Counted from the stretch's first letter, positions 6,894 through 15,921 are shown. The stretch is DNA of 32,689 nt from Alphaproteobacteria bacterium (GCA_030429105.1 JAUIDE010000045.1:1-32689); one strand, 5' to 3'. Made by a program: numbers and translations. Notes: a model not told the origin generated them from the letters alone.

Positions 6894-7643
6894 TCACATC
6901 GGGCGGAGGCGGCTCCGAGCGAATTCAAGATCGGCGGGCTTGTCCACATCGTGCGCGGCGTTCGGATGGTCCAGCAGCACAATGTCCGTTCGGCAGCCGG
7001 CCAGCCGACCGATCCGCGCCGCTGCGCTCTTCCGGCTGAGGCGGCCAAGGAGATAGAGGACCGGAGCTGTGAGGCCGATCTTCGCCGCCATTCGGAGCGG
7101 GCTTTTCCGGTCCGCTTCGATATCCAGCCAGAAGTCGATCGCGCCGGCGCCCCGTTCGTTGGCGATGTAGAAGAGGTTGCAGCCGGACAACCAACCGTCT
7201 GAAAAGCGGAGCCAGGTCCGGCGCGCGGGGTTGCCGGCCATCTCCACCACGGCCTTCAGGCTGGCCGCCGCGGCGGCGTCGGCCCCGGACGCGCGGGCTC
7301 CCTTCAGGAAATCCGAGATCATCGCAGGCGTTAGGAGCGGATGGTCGGCCGTGGCGATGAGGAGCGGCGCGCCGAGCGCCGCGAGACCTTCGGCGGCGCT
7401 TGTCGCCGGGGTCGGGCCGGAATCCAGCCGACGGGCCTCGCGCGGGATCGGCGGGGCGTCCGTCGCTATCGAGACGGCGATCTCGCCGATCTCCTCCACG
7501 CCGCGGAGCGCGGCGACGACATGGTCGATCATCGGCTTGCCGCCGACCTCCGCGAAGGCCTTGGTCGAGACGCCGGCGGCGCGGGAAACCGGGTCCTCCG
7601 GGCCGCGATCGCCGGCGAGGATCAGCGCCTTGAGCTTCGCCAT
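6894..7643 (-). CDS. MobA-like NTP transferase (nucleotidyltransferase family protein)
   Basis: A 249-residue protein of the MobA-like/IspD-like NTP-transferase fold. LKALILAGDRGPEDPVSR is a loosened LxAGxxxR nucleotide loop, TKAFAEVGGKPMIDHVVAAL contains the Lys-containing (K-x-F-x-x-V-x-G-K) strand, and LLIATADHPLLTP holds the metal-binding Asp. Such enzymes make NDP- or CDP-activated compounds. This is a different branch from the nucleotidyltransferase at 405-1133. It begins two bases after the stop of the upstream HIT gene, so the two are almost certainly co-transcribed. The substrate is unknown. Confidence 0.78.
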   Translation of the reverse strand: MAKLKALILAGDRGPEDPVSRAAGVSTKAFAEVGGKPMIDHVVAALRGVEEIGEIAVSIATDAPPIPREARRLDSGPTPATSAAEGLAALGAPLLIATADHPLLTPAMISDFLKGARASGADAAAAASLKAVVEMAGNPARRTWLRFSDGWLSGCNLFYIANERGAGAIDFWLDIEADRKSPLRMAAKIGLTAPVLYLLGRLSRKSAAARIGRLAGCRTDIVLLDHPNAAHDVDKPADLEFARSRLRPM

Positions 7644-7645
7644 GC

Positions 7646-8092
7646 TCAGAGCGGCCAGGCGGCGCGAAGGCGCGCGACGAGCGCGGCGCGCTGCCCCTCG
7701 TCCGGCGCCACGGCCGCGCCGAGCGCGGGAGGGCCAGGCCAGCCGGTATCCGTCACCTCAAGCCCATCAAGCGCCTTAGCGCCCGGATAGCGCGGCAGGA
7801 CGTGGAAATGGACGTGAGGATCGACCATCATCAGCATGAGCCAGTTGATCTTTTCGTATCCCACCGCGGACTTCAGCATCACCTCCGCCGCAGCGACGAC
7901 CTTGCCGAACTCGGCGAAGGCCGGCGCGCCGATCTCCCCGAATGCCGTCGCCTCGCCCTTGAAAGCGACGACAAGAGCGCCGAGCGTCGGCTGGGCGGGG
8001 CGCAGCATGACGCCCCAATGGTCGGTCTCGGCCACGCGGCTTCCGGGCCAGCCGAAGGTCGCGAAGGTGGCGTTCGGCGCTGCGTCGCTCAT
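7646..8092 (-). CDS. HIT family protein
   Basis: A 148-residue protein with DPHVHFHVLPRY at 91-102, the histidine-triad HxHxHxx motif (H93, H95, H97; H95 is the expected nucleophile). HIT proteins hydrolyse or transfer nucleoside monophosphates from substrates such as Ap4A, AMP-amidates or aminoacyl-AMP. Here TDHWGVMLRPAQPTLGALVV fits the N-terminal part of the fold. The start is ATG 8092 with GGAGGAG upstream, rather than the longer open frame to 8335. It precedes the NTP transferase by two bases. The link could be removal of nucleotide by-products, but that is speculative. Confidence 0.85.
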   Translation of the reverse strand: MSDAAPNATFATFGWPGSRVAETDHWGVMLRPAQPTLGALVVAFKGEATAFGEIGAPAFAEFGKVVAAAEVMLKSAVGYEKINWLMLMMVDPHVHFHVLPRYPGAKALDGLEVTDTGWPGPPALGAAVAPDEGQRAALVARLRAAWPL

Positions 8093-8155
8093 TGCTCTCT
8101 CCTCCGGCCGCCGACAATATCGCCCGCGCGCGCCGCCGCAAGCAGGAGAGACCGG

Positions 8156-8761
8156 ATGCCGATGCTGACGCCGACCGACCATTACGCCACGATCATCTGG
8201 CTGGGCGTAGTGCTCGACCGTGCGGTCACGCTCCGTTCCGAGCCGCGAGATCGGCTCGACCTCGGCTTCGCGGGGGCGCCGGAGGAATGCCACGGCGGGC
8301 TGACCCGGCCCTCCTGCTCCCGCGTCAAGCTGCAATACGAGCGGGGGACCGAGATCGCCAATGCGCGTCAGCTTTCGCTGCTATCCGAGGAGGAGCTCGC
8401 CGCCGTGGCGGCGGAAATGGGAATTCCGCGGATTGCGCCGGAATGGACCGGCGCCAATGTGATCTTCTCCGGAATACCGGACTTCTCTTCGATTCCTCCG
8501 TCTTCCCGTCTGATCTTCGAGTCAGGCGCGAGCGTCGCGGTGGACATGGCGAACGGGCCCTGCCGCTTCGTCGCCGAAGAGATCGAGAAGGAGCATCCTG
8601 GGCGCGGGCGGCCGTTCCCGACCGTCGCTCTGGACCGGCGAGGGGTCACCGCGCGCGTGGAGCGGCCGGGATCCCTGGAGATCGGGATGCGCGCGCGGCT
8701 CCACATCCCTGTGCAGAAGCCCTGGGCGCATGGAACGGGTCGCGCCGCCGCTCAGTCGTAG
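8156..8761 (+). CDS. MOSC domain-containing protein
   Basis: A 201-residue protein starting at ATG 8156 behind AGGAGAG. It opens MPMLTPTDHYATIIWLG, typical of short stand-alone MOSC proteins. It continues with EWTGANVIFSGIPDFS and a conserved-Cys segment MANGPCRFVAEEIE, where the family's molybdenum- or sulfur-carrying Cys is expected. It ends with ARVERPGSLEIG. MOSC domains act as sulfur carriers or bind the molybdenum cofactor; what this form does is not established. It diverges from the HIT gene across 63 bases and overlaps the facing MBL-fold gene by 10 bases. Confidence 0.8.
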   Translation: MPMLTPTDHYATIIWLGVVLDRAVTLRSEPRDRLDLGFAGAPEECHGGLTRPSCSRVKLQYERGTEIANARQLSLLSEEELAAVAAEMGIPRIAPEWTGANVIFSGIPDFSSIPPSSRLIFESGASVAVDMANGPCRFVAEEIEKEHPGRGRPFPTVALDRRGVTARVERPGSLEIGMRARLHIPVQKPWAHGTGRAAAQS

Positions 8762-9537
8762 ATGCTGTGAGACCGAACTGGGCGGAGGACGCGGATCGTC
8801 GGGACGTCAGGCAGGGTGGTCGCGGAGAGGACGAGTTCATCCGCCGGCTCCGCGACGATCGCGAATTCGTCAGCCATTCCGGCGAGGAATTTCTGCAAAG
8901 CGAAATCCGAGAAGATGTGCATCGGGATGACGACGCGCGCCTTCACCCGCTTGAGGACGGTGATCATGTCCGGGATCGACATGGTGTAGCCGCCGTCCAC
9001 CGGCGCCATGACCACGTCGAGCCTGCCGATTTCCGCGTAGTGCCCTTCGTCGAGCAGGTGATGCAGATGGCCGAGATGGCCGATGCAGAGCCCCTCGTAT
9101 TCGAAGATGAAAATCGAATTCCCGTCCCTCTCCATCGCGCCGCCGGCGCGGATGTCGGTCGTCACGTTGCGGATCAAGAGGTTATCGAGCTGGAGCCAGT
9201 GCTGCGCCGGCTCGAGCCCCTCGCCCCAGCCCTTCAGCGGATGGGCGATGGCGGGGTCGGGGTTCGGGGTCCAGTGGGTGGAATGGGCATGGTTCATCGT
9301 CACCGCATCCGGCGTGGGGCCGGAACCGGCGTAGCCGAAATAGTCGGTGATGGCGGCTCGGCCCTCGTCCGTCTCGATCCGGAGGGCGGCGTGGCCGAGG
9401 AAGCGGATGCGCACCTCGCCCGGCTGGAGCGCGGCCCGCCAGATGCGGGCCTCGCCGTCCCCCGCGATCTGCTGGCATTGCGAGGCGAAGGCCGGAATGG
9501 CGGAAAGGAAAAGGAAGGCGGCGGCGAGACGGAGCAT
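8752..9537 (-). CDS. Secreted MBL-fold metallo-hydrolase
   Basis: A 261-residue protein with an N-terminal signal peptide (hydrophobic LAAAFLFLSAIPAFA, likely cleaved near residue 19), so periplasmic. It has a divergent UlaG-like metallo-beta-lactamase fold: RIRFLGHAALRIET, MNHAHSTHW in place of the usual HxHxDH, IGHLGHLHHLL, VMAPVDGGYTM and a late VVIPMHIF. Several metal-ligand histidines are present but the first motif is not canonical. The substrate is unknown. The start is ATG 9537 with GAGAGG upstream. A possible CTATCC box lies about 36 bases upstream of the start. Confidence 0.78.
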   Translation of the reverse strand: MLRLAAAFLFLSAIPAFASQCQQIAGDGEARIWRAALQPGEVRIRFLGHAALRIETDEGRAAITDYFGYAGSGPTPDAVTMNHAHSTHWTPNPDPAIAHPLKGWGEGLEPAQHWLQLDNLLIRNVTTDIRAGGAMERDGNSIFIFEYEGLCIGHLGHLHHLLDEGHYAEIGRLDVVMAPVDGGYTMSIPDMITVLKRVKARVVIPMHIFSDFALQKFLAGMADEFAIVAEPADELVLSATTLPDVPTIRVLRPVRSHSIYD

Positions 9538-9589
9538 GGGCGGCCTCTCGATCTGTCGGCGTCGAGAGGGAGGATAGCGCGGATACGGG

Positions 9590-9619
9590 AAAAAACAGCC
9601 CTGCGCCGGCGTCAGGGCT
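9590..9619 (-). terminator. Intrinsic terminator of the thrS / GT2-acyltransferase unit
   Basis: On the leftward transcript AGCCCTG (9619-9613) pairs perfectly with CAGGGCT (9603-9597) and is followed, one base later, by six U (9595-9590). It is the clearest rho-independent terminator in the window. It overlaps the TAG stop codon of the GT2-acyltransferase gene (9620-9618). Confidence 0.85.
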
Positions 9620-11255
9620 ACGGCGACGCGATCTCCCGCCGCCCCACGACGCGGGCGGGGGAGCCGACCGCGACAGACATGGGCGGAATCTCTCCGCGAA
9701 CGACGGAGCCGGCTCCGATCACGGACCCCGCCCCGATCCGCGCGCCAGGGAGGACGATGACGCGGGCGCCGAGCCAGACATCCTCCCCGATCTCGACATC
9801 GGCCTCGTCCATCGCCTGCTTCGTGACAGGCGCGCCGTCATTGAACCGGTAGCCGGCGGCGGTGACGATCACTTCCGGCCCGAAAAGTGCGTATCGCCCG
9901 ATGCGGATGCGGCCATGGGCCGGGCCGGCCCAGATCATGCAGCGGGAGCCGAGGCTCACCCCGTCTCCGATCTCGATCCGCTCCGGGTTCGAAAAGTTGA
10001 CGTCCGGCGTGATCGAAACGCCGGCGCCGCGGCGGACGGCGCGGAGCGGCGCGACATGGGAATAGTTGTAATAGTTGACGATCTTCACGAGATGCGCCCA
10101 GGCGCGCGGGTCGAGCGCGGAAAGGATGAGGCGCAGAAGACGCGCCGGTCGCCCGAGCGACTTTTTCTGCGCCGGGCCGCCTGGGGCCGCCCCCTCTCCG
10201 AGCGCGATCCGCATCGCTTCCGGCCCGAGCCGGGCGGCCACTGCGGCGGGCGGCGCGAGGCCGAGGCCGCCGCGCAGCGTCGCCATGGCATGAACGGGCG
10301 CGCGGCGCGCGAGGAGGAGCCGCGCCGCATAGGCGAGCGTGTAGGCATGGGCGATCAGACGCCCCCGCCCGAACCGGCGCATGAACCGCAGCCGCGCGCG
10401 ATGCTTGAAATAGAGCGAGAAGGGCGAGGCCACCCTCGATGTGGTCGGCGACCCGATCGCGGTTCCACCCCGGTGATAGACGACGAACCCCTCACACCAG
10501 AGGATCGGCAGGTCGCCGCGGCGCATCGCCCAGTCGACCTCCTCGTAATAGAGGAAGTAATCCTCCCGCATCGGGCCGACCGCCTCGTAGAAAGCGCGGC
10601 TCGCCACCATGCTGGCGCCGGTGACGAAATCCATGCCCGCCGGATCGGGCGGCGGCGAGGCGCTGGCGGACTGGCCGAGATTGACGTTGCCGGTGACGCC
10701 CGTCTTCCGGTTCACCGTGCCGCCGTCGATCTGGATCACGTCCGGCCGTTCGAGATAGACGACGCGCCCCCCAAGTAGGCCATAGCGCCCTGCCCCCTCC
10801 AGCCGCGCCGCGAGGGCGGGAAGAGTGGAGGGCGGGATCACACCGTCGGGGTTCAAGACCCAGAAATGCTCTATTTCCGGAAAGCGGGCGAGATGGGCGA
10901 GGCCGATGTTCACCCCGCCGGCGAAGCCTCCGTTGACGGGATTCCGGATCAAGGAGACCGGGGCTTCGCCGACCGTTTCGGGCACAAGGTCCGGCCCTCC
11001 CTCCGCGAGGGCTATGGGCTTCGGCAAGGGCGCGGGGGCGAAGGGGAGGTCGGGCGGCGGCGCATAGGGCGCCGCGCCTGACGCCCAGGCGCGCAGGCGG
11101 TCCAGCGTGTCGTCGCCGGAGGCGTTGTCCACCATGACGAGGCGGACAGCGAGACCGGCGGCGGCGGCGGCGGCGAGGACGCTTTCCGCGCAATCGACCG
11201 CCTCCGCCCCTGAATGGTAGGTGACGACGACGACGCCGAGGCCGGTCTGGCGCAC
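9618..11255 (-). CDS. GT2 glycosyltransferase fused to a left-handed beta-helix acyltransferase
   Basis: A 545-residue two-domain protein. Residues 1 to about 290 form a WbbL/rhamnosyltransferase-like GT2: GVVVVTYHSG, VMVDNASGDDT, IRNPVNGGFAGGVNIGL, FWVLNPDGVIPP (metal site), FVTGASMVASRAFYEAVG and DYFLYYEEVDWAMR, which carries the catalytic acidic residues. The last 170 residues are hexapeptide repeats of the maltose/galactoside O-acetyltransferase type: IEIGDGVSLGSRCMIWAG, IRIGRYALFGPEVIV, VEIGEDVWLGARVIVLPG and AGSVIGAGSVVRGEIPP, ending VGSPARVVGRR. One polypeptide could therefore add a sugar and O-acetylate it. GTG 11255 is chosen because the GT2 fold begins at once. It lies four bases after the thrS stop and has no clear ribosome site, so coupling to thrS is likely. 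A strong terminator overlaps its stop. Confidence 0.85.
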   Translation of the reverse strand: MRQTGLGVVVVTYHSGAEAVDCAESVLAAAAAAGLAVRLVMVDNASGDDTLDRLRAWASGAAPYAPPPDLPFAPAPLPKPIALAEGGPDLVPETVGEAPVSLIRNPVNGGFAGGVNIGLAHLARFPEIEHFWVLNPDGVIPPSTLPALAARLEGAGRYGLLGGRVVYLERPDVIQIDGGTVNRKTGVTGNVNLGQSASASPPPDPAGMDFVTGASMVASRAFYEAVGPMREDYFLYYEEVDWAMRRGDLPILWCEGFVVYHRGGTAIGSPTTSRVASPFSLYFKHRARLRFMRRFGRGRLIAHAYTLAYAARLLLARRAPVHAMATLRGGLGLAPPAAVAARLGPEAMRIALGEGAAPGGPAQKKSLGRPARLLRLILSALDPRAWAHLVKIVNYYNYSHVAPLRAVRRGAGVSITPDVNFSNPERIEIGDGVSLGSRCMIWAGPAHGRIRIGRYALFGPEVIVTAAGYRFNDGAPVTKQAMDEADVEIGEDVWLGARVIVLPGARIGAGSVIGAGSVVRGEIPPMSVAVGSPARVVGRREIASP

Positions 11256-11259
11256 CGGT

Positions 11260-13239
11260 TCAGGCCCGTGCGAGATCCGGCGGCGTCGCCTCGGCTGCGA
11301 GCGCGGCGACGGCCTCGACCAGCGGCAGGATCGTCTGGCCGTTGGAGCCGAGCCGGCGGATCGCCACGCTCCGCGCCTCGACCTCCTTCGCGCCGACGGC
11401 GAGGATGGCGGGGACTTTCGCCGCGCTCCACTCGCGAACCTTGTAGTTGATCTTCTCGTTCCGCAGGTCCGCCTCCGCCCGAAGCCCGGCGGCGGAGAGC
11501 GCGGCGGCGACCTCGGCGGCGTAGCCGTCCGCCTCCGAGGTGATCGTGGCGACCACGGCCTGCCGGGGTGCAAGCCAGAGAGGCATGCGGCCGGCATGGT
11601 TCTCGATCAGGATGCCGAGGAACCGCTCGAAGGAGCCGAGGATGGCGCGGTGGAGCATGACGGGGCGGGCCTTCTCCCCCTCCGGCGTGACGTATTCTGC
11701 GCCAAGCCGTTCCGGCAGGACGAAATCGGCCTGGAAGGTGCCGCATTGCCATTCCCGCCCGATCGCATCGGTCAGCTTGAAGTCGAGCTTCGGGCCGTAG
11801 AAGGCACCCTCGCCCGGGTCGATCTGGTAGGGGACGCCGGCGGCTTTCACCGCAGCTTCGAGCGCGGCCTCCGCCTTGTCCCAGATCGCGTCTGAGCCGG
11901 CGCGGGTTTCGGGGCGGGTGGAGAGCTTGATGTCGAACCCGTCGAAGCCGAGATCGGCGTAGACCGAGGAGAGGAGGGCGATGAAGGACTTCGTCTCTCC
12001 CTCGATCTGGTCCTCGGTGCAGAAGATGTGCGCGTCATCCTGTGTGAAGCCGCGCACGCGCATCAGGCCATGCATCGAGCCGGAGGATTCGTAGCGGTGA
12101 CAGGAGCCGAATTCTGCAAGCCGCAGAGGGAGATCGCGGTAACTCTTCAGGCCTTGGTTGTAGATCTGGACGTGGCAGGGGCAGTTCATCGGCTTCAGCG
12201 CGTTCACGCGCTTTTCGTTTGCGTGTTCGCCGGCGCCGGTGGATTCGTCGATTTCCGTGATGAACATGTTCTCACGGTAGTTTTCCCAGTGGCCGGAGGC
12301 TTCCCAGAGTTTCCGGTCCACCACCTGCGGCGTGCGGATCTCGTGATAGCCGGAGGCGTTGAGCCGGCGGCGCATGTAGTCTTCGAGCGCGCGGTAGAGG
12401 CGCCAGCCCATCGGATGCCAGAAGACCATGCCCGGCGCCTCTTCCTGGAGATGGAAAAGGTCCAGCTCCTTGCCAAGCTTGCGGTGATCCCGCTTCGCGG
12501 CCTCCTCGAGCATGGTGAGATGCTGGTCGAGCTCCGCCTTCGAAGCGAAGGCTATGCCGTAGATTCTCTGGAGCATCTTGTTGCGGCTGTCGCCGCGCCA
12601 ATAGGCGCCGGCGACCTTCATCAGCTTGAAGGCGTCCGCCGGGACCTGGCCGGTATGGGCGAGATGCGGGCCGCGACACAGGTCCTGCCAGTCGCCGTGC
12701 CAGTACATGCGGATCGGCTCGTCCCCCGGGATCGCCTCGATCAACTCGACCTTGTAGGGCTCATTCGTCGACTTGTAGTGGGCGACAGCGCGCGCCCGAT
12801 CCCAGACTTCGGTGCGCACCGGATCGCGCGCGGCGATGATCTGGCGCATCCGTTTTTCAATGGCGGCGAAGTCTTCGTCAGAGAAGGGCTCCGCGCGGTC
12901 GAAATCGTAGTACCAACCGTTCTCGATCACCGGGCCGATGGTGACCTTCACATCCGGCCAAAGCTCCTGCACGGCGCGGGCCATGACATGGGCGCAATCG
13001 TGCCGGATGAGGCCCAGCGCCTCCTCCCGGTCCTTCATCGTGACGATGGAGAGGGCCGCATCCGCCGCGATGGGCTCGGAGAGATCGGTCAGCCGGCCGT
13101 CGATCTTGCAGGCAAGGGCGGCCTTCCCGAGCGAAGGGGAAATCGCGGCCGCGATCTCTGCGCCCGTCACGCCGGCCGTGAACGTGCGCGCCGCTCCGTC
13201 GGGGAGGGTGATCGTCACGTTCGGCGCGCCGTCGGCCAT
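11260..13239 (-). CDS. thrS: Threonyl-tRNA synthetase
   Basis: A 659-residue, full-length class II synthetase that charges tRNA-Thr. In order: TGS domain (1-67), editing domain with HDCAH near residue 80 (the HxxxH site that hydrolyses Ser-tRNA-Thr), catalytic core with [10 protein letters not shown] (zinc-binding Cys), motif 2 ([15 protein letters not shown]), TQDDAHIFC, motif 3 ([19 protein letters not shown]), and a C-terminal anticodon-binding domain from about 555 ([12 protein letters not shown]). The start is ATG 13239 behind AGGAG. It diverges from the histidine kinase gene. The fused GT2-acyltransferase gene follows after four bases. Confidence 0.97.
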   Translation of the reverse strand: MADGAPNVTITLPDGAARTFTAGVTGAEIAAAISPSLGKAALACKIDGRLTDLSEPIAADAALSIVTMKDREEALGLIRHDCAHVMARAVQELWPDVKVTIGPVIENGWYYDFDRAEPFSDEDFAAIEKRMRQIIAARDPVRTEVWDRARAVAHYKSTNEPYKVELIEAIPGDEPIRMYWHGDWQDLCRGPHLAHTGQVPADAFKLMKVAGAYWRGDSRNKMLQRIYGIAFASKAELDQHLTMLEEAAKRDHRKLGKELDLFHLQEEAPGMVFWHPMGWRLYRALEDYMRRRLNASGYHEIRTPQVVDRKLWEASGHWENYRENMFITEIDESTGAGEHANEKRVNALKPMNCPCHVQIYNQGLKSYRDLPLRLAEFGSCHRYESSGSMHGLMRVRGFTQDDAHIFCTEDQIEGETKSFIALLSSVYADLGFDGFDIKLSTRPETRAGSDAIWDKAEAALEAAVKAAGVPYQIDPGEGAFYGPKLDFKLTDAIGREWQCGTFQADFVLPERLGAEYVTPEGEKARPVMLHRAILGSFERFLGILIENHAGRMPLWLAPRQAVVATITSEADGYAAEVAAALSAAGLRAEADLRNEKINYKVREWSAAKVPAILAVGAKEVEARSVAIRRLGSNGQTILPLVEAVAALAAEATPPDLARA

Positions 13240-13402
13240 TGTCGGCTCCTGTGGTCGGTTCGATGGGGGCGCAAATTCCCCGCCGGGAACCGGGAAGTCA
13301 ATGCGCTCCCGCGCTCATCCCTAAACGGAAACCGACGACGATTTCTTAACCCGGATGAGCACATCTTCGTATGGCTTGACGCTGAGAGTCGCCGGCCGGG
13401 CC

Positions 13403-14806
13403 ATGATCGATCCGAAATCCGTAGTGATCTTCGCGGGCGCTTCGCTCGTCATCGTTCTGCTGCTCGGCCTCGCCATGCGCCGGACGGCGCGAACCGACCC
13501 GGCCATCCCTTGGCTCAATACGGCGAACGGCAGCTATCTCGTCGCCGTCGTCGCGCTGCTGCTTCGGGACGACATCGGGTTCGAACTAGCCACGCTTCTC
13601 GTGATCGCCGGCGCCTATGCGGGCATCTGCCTCGGTTTCGTAGCGCTGCTGCGGGCCGAGGAGCGACGGGCGCCGCTGCGCGCGCTGGCCCTGATCGGCG
13701 CGGCGAGCGTGGGCGCGCAGGCCGTTTTTTCGGGGATTGTGGAGAGCGTCTGGCCGCTTCTCGCCACATCGTCCCTCGTCAACAGCGCGCTGACGCTCTG
13801 GATGTCGCGCGAGGTATGGCGGCTGATCCGGCCGCGCGGGCGGGAGATCGCGCTGCTGGTCACCCTGCCCTTCGCGATGATCTTTGCGGGCTATTTCCTG
13901 AGGCTTCTGAGCCTTGCCTTCCTAACCATCGAGGCCGCGCTGTTCCTGACGGTGGTGATCATTGCGCTTCTTGCGAAGTCCTCGCTGATCCTCGCCCTCG
14001 CTCTCATCGCGCTCCGCGAACGTCAGGCGCGGCGGGCGCTGAAATCCGCTCTAAGCAAGGTCGAGGCGGCCTCGGAGGCGAAGTCCCGCTTCCTCTACGG
14101 GGTCAGCCATGAGCTTCGGACGCCGCTCAACGGCGTGCTCGGGCTTTCTGAGCTGATGCGGCAGGAGGCGCTCGGCTCCATGCCCGATCCCTACCGCCAG
14201 TTCACGGGGGAGATTCACAAGAACGGAAAGCGGCTGCTTGAACTGGTTACGGACCTGCTCGACATAGCGGGGATCGAGCAGGGAGCGATGCGGCTCGAGG
14301 AACGGGAGATCGAGCTCGACACGATTCTGGCCGAGATCGACGCGGGACACCGCGACGTGGCGGAAGCGCGCGGGCTTTCCTTCACCTGCCGCAGGCTGCC
14401 GGGCGCGCCGCGCCGGATCGTCGCCGACGGGGCCCGGCTCGGCAAGATGCTCTCCCATCTCGTCGGCAACGCCGTGAAGTTTGCGCCCGAGGGGGGATCG
14501 GTCGCCGTCCGCATCCGCGCGACGGAGGAGGGCGGCGCGCGGTTCACGATCAAGGATGACGGGCCAGGAATGTCAGAGCAGGAGATCGCTGTCGCGCTGG
14601 AATTGTTCGGTCGGGTCGGCGGGGTGGACAATCCGGCGAACGGCTCGGGCGTCGGCCTTACGCTTGCGGCGGAAATCGCGAAAGCCCATGGCGGGGCGCT
14701 CCGGATCAAGAGCGGGAAGGGCTGCGGGGCCGCCATCTCCGTTCCGCTGCCCGCAGCGCGGACGCAGCCCGAAGCGGAGCCGGTTCAGCCCGAAAGCGCG
14801 GCGTAG
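13403..14806 (+). CDS. Orphan membrane sensor histidine kinase
   Basis: A 467-residue protein. The N-terminal 215 residues hold six or seven membrane helices with no recognisable extracytoplasmic sensor domain. The H-box SHELRTPLNG has the phosphorylated His at about residue 236. A HATPase_c domain follows: N-box LSHLVGNAVKF near 352, G1 DDGPGMSE near 385 and G2 NGSGVGLTLA near 415. No response regulator lies nearby, so its partner must be elsewhere. An in-frame ATG at 13355 would add 16 residues. I prefer 13403 because the extra stretch uses codons (ACA, TCT, TTG, AGA) unlike the rest and lacks a ribosome site, but 13403 also has a poor one. The gene ends 22 bases inside the facing serine hydrolase gene. 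Confidence 0.88.
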   Translation: MIDPKSVVIFAGASLVIVLLLGLAMRRTARTDPAIPWLNTANGSYLVAVVALLLRDDIGFELATLLVIAGAYAGICLGFVALLRAEERRAPLRALALIGAASVGAQAVFSGIVESVWPLLATSSLVNSALTLWMSREVWRLIRPRGREIALLVTLPFAMIFAGYFLRLLSLAFLTIEAALFLTVVIIALLAKSSLILALALIALRERQARRALKSALSKVEAASEAKSRFLYGVSHELRTPLNGVLGLSELMRQEALGSMPDPYRQFTGEIHKNGKRLLELVTDLLDIAGIEQGAMRLEEREIELDTILAEIDAGHRDVAEARGLSFTCRRLPGAPRRIVADGARLGKMLSHLVGNAVKFAPEGGSVAVRIRATEEGGARFTIKDDGPGMSEQEIAVALELFGRVGGVDNPANGSGVGLTLAAEIAKAHGGALRIKSGKGCGAAISVPLPAARTQPEAEPVQPESAA

Positions 14807-15921
14807 GCCATCGCCTGAAGATCGAAGCTTGCGCCCGGCCAGTCGAAATTCTGAGCCATCAGGACGGCGAACATGTCCGTCGCGGGGTCGACAGTAAACC
14901 AGGTCTCCGCCGCGCCGGACCAGCCGAAGGCGCCGGGACGGCTGACGAGCGGGCCGCCGGGCTGGCTGACGGCGAAACCGAGGCCGAAGCCCTGCCCGGC
15001 GAGCCCGGGATTGATCGATTGCGGCGGAAGCTCGATCCGGATCGGCATGCAATGGGCGACATGGTTGCGCGTCGCATGCTCCAGCACCGCGCGGGAGAGG
15101 AGGCGCGGACGCCCTTCGCCGCGCGCATCGCGCAGGAGCGCCCGGGCGAAGATCGCGTAGTCGGCCAGCGTGGAGAAGAGCCCGTGCCCGCCACGGGCGA
15201 AAGCGGGCTCGTCATGGGGGTAGCTCTCCGTCATCGCGTCGGGCGACAGCAGACCCGAGGACATGCCGCCCTTCAGTGGCGGGATGCGCGGCAGCGCGGC
15301 GGCGCCGGGGCGAAAGGAGGTGTCCGCCATGCCGAGCGGGCCGGTTACGCGACGGGCGACGATGTCCCGAAGCGGCGCGCCCTCCGTCTCCTCGACGAGG
15401 GCGGCGAGCACGTCCGTCGCGACAGAGTAGAGGAAGCGGGTTCCCGGTTCGAACTGGAGCGGGATCGCGGCGATCTTCCGGGCCTCTTCTCGCAGCGAGA
15501 CCTTCGCGTCAGAGTGGACGCCGGCCTTGTGCAGCATGTGCGCCGAGGCGTCCGACATGAAGGCGTAGGAAAGGCCGGCCGTGTGGGTGAGGAGGTGGTG
15601 GATCGTCATCCGCCCCTGCGCGCGGCGCGGGCCATCCGGCGTGAAGACGGCGAGCTTCTCGTATTCCGGCAGGAAGCGGGAGACCGGATGAAATAGCTGG
15701 AGACGCCCCTCTTCAAGCAGTTGCAGGACGATGACGGAAACAATGGGTTTCGTCATCGAGTAGATGCGAAAGATCGAGGGGGCGGGCGTCGTCCTTCCCT
15801 GATGGATCAATCCGGAACTGTCGCCCACCGCCCATTCGAGGCGTTCATAATCCCCGCGCTCGACCCGCGCGGCCATGTGCGCGTCGAGTTGGGCGAGACG
15901 TTCCGGAATGAAGCGGCTCAT
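14785..15921 (-). CDS. Serine hydrolase, class C beta-lactamase/EstB-like
   Basis: A 378-residue protein of the beta-lactamase-related penicillin-binding family. The nucleophile motif is S55-M-T-K58 in FRIYSMTKPI. The tyrosine motif is YSV in TRFLYSVATDVLAAL (usual form YxN), and WSGAAETWF near the end occupies the place of the third motif. TIHHLLTHTAGLSY is a typical family segment. There is no signal peptide, which argues for an esterase (EstB-like) rather than a periplasmic beta-lactamase. It overlaps the upstream nitronate monooxygenase stop (ATGA, 15921-15918), so the two are co-translated. The substrate is unknown. Confidence 0.87.
   Translation of the reverse strand: MSRFIPERLAQLDAHMAARVERGDYERLEWAVGDSSGLIHQGRTTPAPSIFRIYSMTKPIVSVIVLQLLEEGRLQLFHPVSRFLPEYEKLAVFTPDGPRRAQGRMTIHHLLTHTAGLSYAFMSDASAHMLHKAGVHSDAKVSLREEARKIAAIPLQFEPGTRFLYSVATDVLAALVEETEGAPLRDIVARRVTGPLGMADTSFRPGAAALPRIPPLKGGMSSGLLSPDAMTESYPHDEPAFARGGHGLFSTLADYAIFARALLRDARGEGRPRLLSRAVLEHATRNHVAHCMPIRIELPPQSINPGLAGQGFGLGFAVSQPGGPLVSRPGAFGWSGAAETWFTVDPATDMFAVLMAQNFDWPGASFDLQAMAYAALSG

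Noticed and set aside
11256-11597. A longer N-terminus for the GT2-acyltransferase, reaching into thrS
   Set aside because: It would overlap the thrS coding region by more than 330 bases and translates as Arg/Ser/Pro-rich sequence. The GT2 fold starts directly after GTG 11255.
14785-15921. Antibiotic resistance beta-lactamase
   Set aside because: The SxxK nucleophile motif is present, but there is no signal peptide and the other motifs are those of EstB-like esterases. The nitronate monooxygenase partner also argues for metabolism.
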